64,000 bases of DNA from Ascaphus truei (Eukaryota > Chordata > Amphibia > Anura > Ascaphidae): the NCBI GenBank assembly GCA_036426205.1, contig CM071573.1, forward strand, positions 78,075,114 through 78,139,113, in the 5' to 3' direction. The stretch's first letter is position 1. Every line of letters begins with the position of its first letter. Both the position numbers and the translations under genes were made by a program. A model generated the notes under the pieces. That model did no database searches. It saw only the letters and a list, made by a program, of their open reading frames with translations, and had not been told where the DNA came from. This document shows positions 32,524 through 42,747 of this stretch, in pieces.

Positions 32524-33180
32524 GCTGGAGGCGCTAAGCACCGAGTAAAGAATGTCAGTGATTATCTAAAGCCTGTCCTGGTCTCCATATCATTGCACAC
32601 AACTCAGCTCTCCTGAACCCTCACAGGTAAGCCGCTCCACAACACCTGCAGCCGCAACAAGTATCTCCTAGAGGATGGGGGTACATGTGCTACAGAAGGA
32701 AGTGCAACACGATTCATCAGTAAACTGTAAAACTATAAGCAGGTTGCTGATGGTGAATCTTAAGAGATGAGTGCCAGGTACAGTGGGTGTTTAGATACCT
32801 TTAATATGATGATTAATCAGGTTTTACATTAACTATTTGAGATACTGGGACTCTAAGTGTTGAGTAAACTAGTGTTATTGTGATTAGTGAGCAGTTATAT
32901 GTTATGGTATAGGCAAAGGATTACTTTATTCTGATTGCTACCTTACTGCAATGTGGAAGGCGTGGCCTATAGTGTTTTCTCCTCTTATGAGGGCAGACAT
33001 GTAAACATGTCACATACGTGATTTCGCTAAGTACTCCACACCTGTATGTGTGTTTGCACTGCAAATAATACAGTAATCTTTGGTCTGATCTTAAAGGTTG
33101 TGTATAAAGTGACATGTATACATGAGATTGATACATAGTGTATAATATATGTACTGTATTTTTGATTACTATACCAGATT
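32524..33180. other. No gene recognised
   Basis: AT-rich DNA with short frames only. Confidence 0.5.
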
Positions 33181-33189
33181 GATCCCTCT

Positions 33190-33655
33190 AAAGATCCTCG
33201 GTAACTACCAGTCCTGGTAGTCCCACTGCCTGGGAGGTGGATATGACCTCCATCAGTTGCTTCTCAATAGCTGTGAGGTCAAGGCAAGCAGGTGATCCCC
33301 TCCTGTGTTTCTGATGTGGGCCACGTGGCCATCAAACTTGCTCCTCAGCTTGCACTTCAGCTTGCGCTTGCTGTGATCCCAGCGGTACTTGAGCATGTCC
33401 ACAGTGCAGACAGTGTTGCCGGGGTCATTAATTCAGCTCAGGATCCTGCCTCAAATCTTCTGCTTCTCAGCAGTGCTTGCGCCTGAACACACAGCACCCA
33501 CCAATTTTGAGTGGTTGTCCACGACATTGATCAGTAACTCAAATTCATCCTCAGTAAACTTGCCAATTCTTATTCTTGCTGCATCAGAAGTTGGAGCATT
33601 AGGAACAGCTGGAGTAGCTGAATCAGCTGGAGCAGCAGAGAGGTAGAAGCCTGCT
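33190..33655 (-). pseudogene. Harbinger Myb/SANT-like protein relic (NAIF1-like)
   Basis: Minus-strand translation shows IGKFTEDEFELLINVVDNH, then, past an in-frame stop, DHSKRKLKCKLRSKF, HIRNTGGDH and a frame-shifted EKQLMEVI. This is the pattern of the Myb/SANT-like DNA-binding partner of PIF/Harbinger transposases, also seen in NAIF1. At least one stop and one frameshift break it. No intron is visible, so a transposon or processed-copy origin fits. Confidence 0.6.
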
Positions 33656-33659
33656 CAGT

Positions 33660-34470
33660 GATGTGGACACTTGAAAGATCTAGCTGATATGGCTGAGTAA
33701 CTTCAGTATGTAATGTGTAATCATTTGAATTTGAACGTGCTCAAGGGTGTTATCTTTAGGTAGTGCGCATGCGTAACGCGGCTGTAACACATGTGCATTA
33801 ACTGTAACAGTTGTTATAGTTTTGCCAATGTGCATGTACAGTGTATTGGTTAACACATCTCTGCACAACGAAACTCCTTGATAATACAGCTAGCGTAATG
33901 ATGCTAGTTTGCCGAATGGCCGTTGTTTTTGCATATTATTAGTTTTATGGATACTCGCTAAATAGAGGAGAAGTTACAGACGTTACCTATTTATGTAATG
34001 TCACGTTAGTAGCACGGATGTAACGGAGCTCTGGGTATCTACCTGTTAGTTCTCTTTAAGATACAGATGTGCAGTAAGTAGTCGTTAATGCTCCCTGTGG
34101 CACGCTGCAGCGGGACAAACACAGAACACACCAGCGGGAGCAGACACCATTGTGTGTTCAATAGTTGTGCGTACAAAAAGGGGTGAAAGTGCTACTCCCC
34201 CTGCTGGCACTCACTCGCCTGCTGCAGCTGTACATTCAGATATAAATGCTTTTCTGCAAAATTGCCTCCCTGCAGCTTGTGATCTCTGGAAACAAAAATA
34301 ACCCCAGTAAATATTTGTATGTTTTTTCCCGGCATGTTTGAGGATTGTGAAACATCGTCGCTGCCAGTAAATGTGTTACAATGCAGACGTCAAATTAAGG
34401 GTTTTTTTAACAAAAAATATATGAGATTAAAGACTGCTGCAGCAGAATTACAAATTAGCTGTGACTAGAT
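33660..34470. other. No gene recognised
   Basis: Includes GTGCGCATGCG-type and TAACAGTTGTTA stretches similar to 1340-1530 (CTCTGCTACTTTTACG against the ACGGCCGTTGTTTTTGCAT region), so partly a dispersed repeat. Confidence 0.4.
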
Positions 34471-34726
34471 CAGGGGGGCTCAACACCAGTCCTCAAACCC
34501 CCCCAAACAGGTCAGGTTTTCAGGATATCCCTGCATCAGCACAGGTGGCTCCATCAGAGGCTCAGTCAAAGACTGAGCTACTGATTGAGCCACCTGTGCT
34601 GAAACAGGGACTAATTGAGCCACCTGTGCTGAAACAGGGACTAATTGAGCCACCTGTGCTAAAGCAGGGATAGCCTAAAAACCTGACCTGTTGGTGGCCC
34701 TTGAGGACTGGAGTTGGCCACACATG
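34471..34726. mobile_element. Palindromic hAT MITE with internal triplication
   Basis: Member of the CAGGGGTGGCCAACTCCAG family. The unit ATTGAGCCACCTGTGCTGAA occurs three times in a row at 34583-34665. Confidence 0.75.
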
Positions 34727-34847
34727 ATTTAGACAGTATTCAATATGAGGGAAGTCCCTTTCCCGTGGGAATAAGATTCCAATCTTCTTCAGCTCAGGGA
34801 ATCGACTTCACCAGTGATCAATGTGGATGGAAAAGTAATGATACTAT

Positions 34848-35272
34848 GGGGCTTATGCAGAGAGGCAAGTTAAGTTAAATTTCGCCAGCTTGGAGGAGAA
34901 AATGTCCGCATTTAGACAGGTAGTGGCGAGAACTTGGCAGGCCAATTCAAATTCGCCAGACGTGTGGCGAGAAGTGTGATTTCGGCAATGCTGAAACACG
35001 CACGATTCCAGTAGCTCCGATGCGCATGAACGCGCCAATCGGAGCTACTAAATGGTGCGTTCAGGGGACATTTTGCCCGCCAACAAAAGTTGGCTGTATT
35101 GTGGGCAAATACCGCGCGCCTCAGAATGGCGAGTTTCACGCCAAGTGAAACTCGCCTAATTAACAATTTCAGGCACACCGCGCTACCGGAGTACCCTGCA
35201 TAGGACCAAAATTTATGCCAATCCTGCGGCAAATTTCAGCCTTTCTGGGAGGTACCTCTCTGCATAAGCCCC
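34848..35272. mobile_element. MITE with GGGGCTTATGCAGAGAGG ends, copy 1
   Basis: 425 bp with inverted ends. Contains GGCGAG/CTCGCC runs. A second copy lies 292 bases away in the opposite orientation. Confidence 0.8.
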
Positions 35273-36165
35273 TGTGTCTGACTTAAAGCAGCAATACGGG
35301 TTAACTTAATAAAAATATATACATATTTTTTTTTTTTATTACCGAATTGAAGCAGTCGGTCTCCGGACCTGAACTGTGTACATTTCAGCTGTGGGAACCC
35401 ACTGCTTCCATAAATTCTTTCCTCCATATGGGGTGCTGGTATCCCCGTGGAGTTTAAAGGTCCAGGTCATGCTGACCAATAGGAATCTGCACCAGATGAT
35501 GTCATGGCTTCCTGTAGATCGGCATAACGTCGGACATTTAAACTGCCATTAGATTAGACACATTGGGGCTTATGCAGAGAGGTACCTCCCAGAAAGGCTG
35601 AAATTCGCCGCAGGATTGGCATAAAATTGGGTCCTATGCAGGGTACTCCGGTAGCGCGGTGTGCCTGAAATTGTTAATTAGGCGAGTTTCACATGGTGTG
35701 AAACTCGCCATTCTGAGGCGCGCGGTATTTTCCCACAATTCAGCCAACTTTTGTTGGCGGGCAAAATGTCCCCTGAACGCGCCATTTAGTAGCTCCGATT
35801 GGCGCGTTCATGCGCATCGGAGCTACTGGAATCGTGCGTGTTTCAGCATTGCCGAAATCACGCTTCTCGCCACACGTCTGGCGAATTTGAATTGGCCCGC
35901 CAAGTTCTCGCCACTACCTGTCTAAATGCGGACATTTTCTCCTCCAAGCTGGCGAAATTTAACTTAACTTGCCTCTCTGCATAAGCCCCATAGTGCCTCT
36001 GCCTGCAGGGATACCAGCACCACTATGGAGGTAAGTATTTCTGGAAGCAGGGAGTCTCCGGAGCTGAAATTAACAGGGTTCAGCTCCGAAGACCCCCTGC
36101 TTCAAAGCTGTAATAAAAAAAACATTTTTTTAACAAAAGTGAACCTGTATTGCCGCTTTAACCAA
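35273..36165. mobile_element. Palindromic MITE (AAAGCRGCAATACRGGTT ends) hosting copy 2
   Basis: 35283-35564 and 35990-36163 are the two halves of an element with inverted ends AAAGCAGCAATACGGGTT and AAAGCGGCAATACAGGTT; copy 2 of the GGGGCTTATG MITE is inserted in the middle. 44160-44370 is another relative. Confidence 0.65.
35565..35989. mobile_element. MITE with GGGGCTTATGCAGAGAGG ends, copy 2 (inverted)
   Basis: Same length and over 90% alike by eye to 34848-35272, in reverse orientation. Confidence 0.8.
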
Positions 36166-36332
36166 ATACTGACCTGATTAAACATTGTGGAAAATCTAAG
36201 AAGGAAAAAAGGGATCGGTGGTGACCACAAACCCCAGGACAAAAGGAACTCACCAGGTAAGGAAAAAATGAAAAACAATTTATTAAATACTAAAAAAATA
36301 CTAGGCACAAAACTAAAAAAGACAGAAAATCT

Positions 36333-36376
36333 CCTCCCACGCGTTTTGCACCAAAAAGGCGTTTTTTTCAAGGATT
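36333..36376 (-). ncRNA. Degenerate hammerhead-like motif
   Basis: Minus strand CTTGAAAAAAACGCC, T-loop, GGTGC, AAAACGCGTGGG. Order matches the family but CUGANGA and G12 are not kept. Neighbouring inverted parts suggest a decayed PLE-type repeat at about 36170-36430. Confidence 0.35.
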
Positions 36377-36421
36377 CAATTATAGTACTGGATACCTTTG
36401 TATTTATCCCGTTTTCTTGTT

Positions 36422-36907
36422 CTACCCTATTATATTGAGATATACCAGAGACTCTTTATAGTGCTCTTCCTGGAGCTCATACTCGGCTTCCTGTTCTATT
36501 GTGGGAAAGCTACATGGAGCAAACTTTAAGAGGATGAATACAATATTTATGCTTAAAAAAAAAACCAGAAGAAAGAAAGACAAGCTTCCTAAAATAAGGC
36601 CATATTTCATTAAATTGATTGTGGAATTGTAAAACATGCAGCAAAGACATTGAAACCAGATGTTACAAAAAACTGAGGACACTAAACAGTAAAGGAGAAC
36701 AAATATTGATATCAGTGTACAGAGGTTGCTGACCGAGATTGTATGGACACATTCTGACCTCTGGAGGTCACTGAACTTCTTCTCCAATCCAATGAACATA
36801 TCCCAGGTTCTGACTAATGCATGCAAGTTCCTAACAGAGGCAATGTCCTTTCCAACAGACATAACATAAAGATAATGACTGCAGGACAACAAGAAATTCA
36901 CAGTCAC
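36422..36907 (-). other. Unassigned open frame with hydrophobic segments
   Basis: 161 codons with two or three possible membrane spans (LCTLISIFVLLYCLV; ILGSLSFFLLVFF) and an acidic tail. Further hydrophobic frames lie at 37237-37559 beyond a LINE tail. It might be a decayed membrane-protein gene, but no family is recognised and chance in AT-rich DNA is possible. Confidence 0.2.
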
Positions 36908-37130
36908 ATAGTGTTACATATTAGATGAGGTTGAAAAAAGACATATGTCCATGAAGTTCAACCTATGCTAAATTTAGATGATAGATACTTTATCCTATAT
37001 TTGTACTTCCAGTATATTGATCCAGAGGGAGGCAAACAAAAAACCCCAGTGAAATATAATCTAATGATATCTCATAAGGGGAAACATAAATCTTTTCCTG
37101 ACTCCAAATATTGACAATCTTTCCATGTTT
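36905..37130 (-). mobile_element. CR1-like LINE 3' tail
   Basis: GATGAGGTTGAAAAAAGAC, TTCAACCTATG, TTTAGATGATAGATA and CTCATAAGGGG match 12053-12790. Confidence 0.7.
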
Positions 37131-37757
37131 TCTTCATTTCAACTGTTAATTTCTCTTGCCTCTCCCATTCAAAAAGCTTATTGCTTCAAGGACTTCATTG
37201 GTACAAAAATAAATAAATCACAGAGCCGCATTAAGCCTAATTAATGCGTATTAATAATGAATAAGGTATATTTTCAAAGGACAATAACATTACTTTAAAC
37301 TGTAGAAAACCTAATATTCCCAGCACACAAACAAGGTCCATAAAGAAGGGGAATATGCCAAAAAGAAAATTTAATGACAAAAAACACAAATCCACATCAA
37401 TGTGAATAAAGACCAAAAAATACAGCTCAAAAGGGAAATGGGAGAAAAACAAACACATTCTTTCACACAGAACTGGTCATGACAGACAAAATGGTTTCTG
37501 AACACCGCCAACAACCTAATCTCCAGAGCCCCCATCCATTTCATCAATATGTCATTCATTTCAACAATATGTTCATTTCAACAATATTAGATCAACAACC
37601 TTTTCTGACTTCCGCCGCTGGCCCCTGAAGTCTGAGGGGGAGTAAGGGCCGATGTAGATACTGCAGGGCTGTGCCGCTCTGCTGGAGCGCTGGTCCAATA
37701 AAACAGGACATGCATGGGTATTGACATGCAAATGAGCACACAGTGTCACCTTTTACT

Positions 37758-40065
37758 TAGGGTGACCAGATTTCCAAAAGTAAAAACCGGGACACATTAA
37801 AAAAAATATCTATAAAACAAATGCCAGGATTCCATGGTAGGGACAACATAGCACAGCAAGCAGGAAAAAACGAACAAAAGTGGGGGCTATGATGCAAAAA
37901 TTGGATAAAAATAATTTATTGAAAGGTGTACACATGGTCTGGTGCAGGACTGCTTGCTGTCCTCTGTTGTCACTACCCATGGAATCCTGCTTGATACCCT
38001 CTACGTGAGGCACACTCTCTATCTGGAATAGCACCACAATCGTGATTTGTTTCAATCTTGTTTCATTGTCACATTTGTACACAGGCAGTGTACTAAGCTC
38101 TAGGGAGTGTATCCATTTAGACAGTAGTGTTAGTGGGAGCTGTATATACACAGTATCCTATTTTTCTCCCTGCCAGAGGATTGATACTTATTGTACTACC
38201 CAATCTATGATCTACTATAATACATTGTTTTGGTAAGGCAAGGTGCTCAAAGTGTACTATGTGTATAGGAAGGAGGGGAGCACACTGTGGGTATTAATGC
38301 ATTCAGTTAGTGTTTATACTGAGCCTAAAAGCAATGGGGCACTAAATACCCTGAAGGCTGTGGTAGGTTGTCCAAGAACAGCCTCCCCTACCTCATTGGG
38401 TTGGCCCTAGGTTCTCTATTTGCTATAATACATTGTGACATAATTTCTCACAGGTGCCAATATTATTTGATACAAGGAGAAATACAATTTATTTGGCTTA
38501 TATTATAGTGCTATTTGCTCCACTTGAGATTCGGAAGCACTGTTATTTGGGACTTTGTTCTATTTTAGCTTAAAACAAATGACATCATCAACTACGCTTT
38601 ATGTCTCCTTTATGTCTCTCCTCCCCTCTTACACACACAGCCTGTTCTCTCCCTCCATTCTCATTCCCCAACCATCCCCATTCCCCCTACCATCCCTCCA
38701 TTCTCGTTCCACCGTTCCCATTCTGTCTCTCTCTCCCATTCTCTGTCTCTCGCGCTCTCCCCCCCCATTGTCTGTGTATCTCTCTCTCCTATTCTCTGTG
38801 TCTCTCTCCTCCCATTCTCTGTGTGTCTCTCTCCCCCATTCTCTGTGTGTCTCTCTCCCCTCCATTCCCTGTCTCTCTCTCCCAATCTCTGTGTGTCTCT
38901 CTCTACCCATGCTGTGTGTTTCTCTCTCCTCATGCTGTGTGTTCTCTTTCCCCATGCTGTGTGTGTCTCTCTATCCCCATGATGTCTCTCTCTCTCCCCA
39001 TGCTGTGTGTGTCTCTCCCATGCTGTGTGTGTGTCTCTCTCACTATGCTGTGTGTTTCTCTCTCTCTCCATGCTGTGTGTTTCTCTCTCTCTCTCTCTCC
39101 ATGCTGTGTGTGTGTCTCTTTCCCCATGCTCTGTGTCTTTCTCTCCCCAAGTTGTGTGTTCTCTTTCACCATGCTGTGTGCGTCTCTCTCCCCATGCTTT
39201 GTGTGTGTCTCTCTCTCCCCATGCTGTGTTTGTGTCTCTCTTCCCATGTTGTGTTTGTCTCTCTCACCATGCTGTGTGTGTCTCTCTCCCCATGCTGTGT
39301 GTGTCTCTCTCCCCATGCTGTGTCTCTCTCTCTCCCCATGCTGTGTGTCTCTCTCTCCCCATGCTGTGTGTGTCTCTCTCCCCCTGCTGTGTGACTTTCT
39401 CTCCCCCTGCGGTGTGTCTCTCTCTCCCCCTGCTGTGTGTCTCGCTCTCCCCATGCTGTGTGTCTCGCTCTCCCCATGCTGTGTGTCTCTCTTCCCATGC
39501 TGTGTGTCTCTCTCCCCATGCTCTTTGTGTGTGTGTGTGTCTCCCCCATGCTGTGTCTCTCTCCCCATGCTGTGTGTGTGTCTCTCTCCCCCCATACTGT
39601 GTGTGTCTCTCTCTCCCCATGGTGTGTGTGTCTCTCTCCCCATGCTGTGTGTGTCTCTCTCTCCCCATGCTCTGTGTGTCTCTCCCCATGCTTTGTGTGT
39701 CTCTATTCCCATGTTGTGTGTGTTTCTCTCTCCCCACGCGGTGTGTGTCTCTCACTGTTGAATGTGGGGGGGAAGCCATATTGAGCCCTGGCAGCAGACA
39801 CCGGATGTACTCACTGATGGGGCTCCGCTGACACTAACCCTGCCCCCACCTTCTGCAGTTAACCCCATCCCCCCTCTGCAGCTAACCTTGCCCCCACCCT
39901 CTGCAGTCAGATCCGGCCTCTGCTCTCCTCCTGCTCTCCTCCCTGCATTCTCTGCTCCCCCTGTTCTGATGGTCAAAACCAGGACAGCCACAAAAAACAG
40001 GCCATTTTAAAGAATGTCGGGCAGCCGGGACAGACATTAAAAAACCGGGACATCTGGTCACACTA
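37758..40065. mobile_element. hAT-like element filled by a minisatellite, 2.3 kb
   Basis: Ends TAGGGTGACCAGAT and the complement of TAGTGTGACCAGAT; exact 8-bp duplication CTTTTACT (37750-37757, 40066-40073). CCGGGACA repeats just inside both ends. No transposase is recognised. Confidence 0.85.
38640..39760. repeat. CTCTCTCCCCATGCTGTGTG minisatellite, about 1.1 kb
   Basis: Roughly forty units of 22-30 bases, starting as CCCATTCTCTGTGTCTCTCT and shifting to CCCCATGCTGTGTGTGTCTC. It yields spurious open frames up to 386 codons on both strands. Confidence 0.95.
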
Positions 40066-40073
40066 CTTTTACT

Positions 40074-42160
40074 TCATGTCCATTTTAACATGAACCCCTG
40101 TAAGCATATGCCTGCCATATTACACAGTTTTTCAGCACTGGGTTAAAGAAGTGTAAAGCCAGTAACCCTACTCATAGACAGCTTTTTTAACCTTTTGAGT
40201 CTCTTCAGTGTGAGGCTGATTATACTGGCATTGATTAATAGTGAAATACATGATACAGATCATGATCTCCCCACAAGAGGGCGATCACCACCAGTAATTA
40301 CAGTACAAAGATCTTCAAAGATTTCCAGGCTTTGCTGAAAAAGCTGTGTAATACGGCAGACATTAGCTAATAGGGGTCCATGTTAAAATGGATAAGAAGT
40401 AAAGAGTGATATACTGTGAGTGCTAATTTGCATGTCATTACCCAGAATCCCTGGCTGCAGTGGAAGCATTACATGCTAAGCGATAATGGGGGATAGACTT
40501 CAAGTCACAGACACAGCTTGAAAAACCTGGAATATATCACCTTCTAACCCCCCACCCCCCCGCATCCCCCCCTGAATTTGAATTTTTGCTGGGTGATTCT
40601 GCCCACCCACATCTCTACCAAAGAATCTCTTGAGTTGCCCCTAGGCATCAGCCAAAGGGTGCCACCGTTTTGCTGATGTTTGGTAATGTTACAGCTGCTC
40701 TATTGCTCCTGAAACTCACCAACCCTCTAATCCCCTGTACCCAATGTCTACTTTCCCAGCCTATATATTGTAAGCTCCCTGAGGCAGGGCCTCTTATAAC
40801 AACACATTGCAGGTCTATCTTACCTCTTCTAACACATTGCGGTCTAATCTTTACCTCTTCTCAACACATTGCAGGTCTATCTACCTCTTTCTAACACATT
40901 GCGGTCTATCTCCTCTCTCAACACATTGCAGGTCTATCCTACCTCTTCTAACACATTGCAGGTCTATCCTACCTCTTCTAACACCAACCAATTTAATCAT
41001 TTCTGTAAATGTTACTTATGCCCCATAATCATATCTCTAACTTTCCAAGAAACGTCTGTAATTTGAATGTATAACGTGTTCATTTAAAGCAGCCGACCAA
41101 GCTGCTGTTTGAAAAATATATGTGCATTAATACAATTAACACAATAAGTATTTAGCTAAGTTGCCGATCGATCCGTTCTCCTGTAATCGATCGGCGAAGA
41201 TTCGGCTCGGGGGTTCACTATTTAGCCGAAATGACGGCTGTCAGTGCAGCAGAAGAGGACCACAAATGGTTAAAAGCTCACTCCATAGCATCTCCCACTC
41301 ACAGGGGAACTTTCCTGCTTTCAGTATGATTGTGATAAATCTAATACAGAGTGCTTTTCCTGGTAATGTACAGGTTAATAAAAGCTTCAATCAGACTTAG
41401 AACTATGCAACTAATTTTGACAGATTTATTATAAATAATTCTTCCTGGTAATGCACAGGTTATTAAGAATTTATATTAGTGTTAGGGACCCTTGAGATGT
41501 GGTCTGCCATGCAGTGGCTCAGGGGCTTACAACACTTTGGCCAAAATGTTAAACTAAAAGACCATTTTATTCAAAAGACATCTATACATATATATTTAGG
41601 CACTGTACCGTGTATAAGTTTATTTGGATGTGCACTGAGCTCTGTCTGTGTTTCATGTTCTGTCTCTGGTTTTAAGGGAATATCATGTGACCAGGCAGTC
41701 ACTAGATACAATTGGTGCACTGCTAGAGACAGGGCAGGGCTCAACAAGGGGTGTGCCAGAACCTGTTACAGAAGAGGAAGGGGATGTGACTTTGTAAATG
41801 GTTGCTATAGAGATCAAAAAAATACTTGTTACATTATAATAGTTTAAAAATGTCATTAAGAATTTTTAAACATTTTTTTAATGCTATTAGTATTTTCTCA
41901 TAGTACAGAACTGATTTATTAAAAAAAAAAAAAAAAACATATGTAGGATATTGCTTGGTCTGCAGCTTTAATGCAACCATGTATTATTATAACTCTGGCT
42001 TTGCTGTCTGTCTCCTGTGTAACAAACTAATAGTATTGAATTGTAGCTGTTCTCAAACTGACTGTAAAGTATTGCGATGCCCCCTTTACTTAAAAAATAA
42101 ATGCTGAGGAGGATGCGGACAGGGTTGCAAACCTGTCTGATACATGTGAATGTGCTCACA
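40074..42160. other. Repeats 3' of collectin C
   Basis: 40800-40985 has tandem AACACATTGCAGGTCTATCT units of 27-32 bases. 41083-41970 matches the repeat at 21434-21890, and 41478-41680 the LTR-like piece at 10325. No gene seen. Confidence 0.5.
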
Positions 42161-42169
42161 AGTGGTATT

Positions 42170-42175
42170 TTTATT
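42170..42175 (-). other. Probable polyadenylation signal of collectin C
   Basis: AATAAA on the minus strand about 190 bases past the stop. The AATAAA that overlaps the stop codon is less likely to be used, because cleavage would leave almost no 3' UTR. Confidence 0.4.
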
Positions 42176-42361
42176 TGCAGTATAAAGATCAAAATTCAGC
42201 AAATACCAGAGAAATCGTTTTGACAGCCCCGGAACAAGGGATCGCATTTTACTCTATTAACACCTGATATCAGAGGCGTACTTGTAATCTATTCAACAAA
42301 TCCCGAATTTAACCAACCAATATGAATAAACATATTGGGAGCAAAATATCGGAGCCGAGTT

Positions 42362-42747
42362 TTATTCGAATTCACAGATTACTAGCCGTAGCATAGAACA
42401 CGGGATATCGTTCCATTTCCCATTATCCTGAATTTCCACGCAGTCTTCATTGTCCTTACTGTTGTTAGGTTCTCCCAGATTCCAGTTGGTGAAAGTGATC
42501 TTGTCTCCTCCAAGATATTTGAAGATTCCTTCCACCTGCTGATCAGAAATACCTAGGAAAGTCTTGGTCGACTCTCCCTTCGTTTGGAGTATTTCCTGCA
42601 CGGCGTAGTTTTCTGCTGCATTTCTTGGTGTGGGAAGATGACCTCCAGCTTCCCGGCATGTCTTCTGGGCGCTCTCGAAACTCTCTTCCTGTCCGTTACT
42701 CACAAATACTTTCTCACCAGATTGCTTTCCGCCATGAAAAAGCAAAA
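42362..42747 (-). CDS. mbl2: Collectin C exon 4: C-type lectin domain
   Basis: 386 nt from acceptor GATCTGTTCCAG to a TAA at 42364-42362. Residues 133-260 carry the four conserved Cys, TPRNAAEN, GEPNN and NGKWNDIPC, the last very close to vertebrate MBL. The TAA overlaps an AATAAA (42366-42361). Confidence 0.92.

Noticed and set aside
38601..39831. Open frames of 386, 279, 274 and 260 codons on both strands
   Set aside because: They are translations of the CTCTCTCCCCATGCTGTGTG minisatellite, open in several frames at once and of very low complexity.
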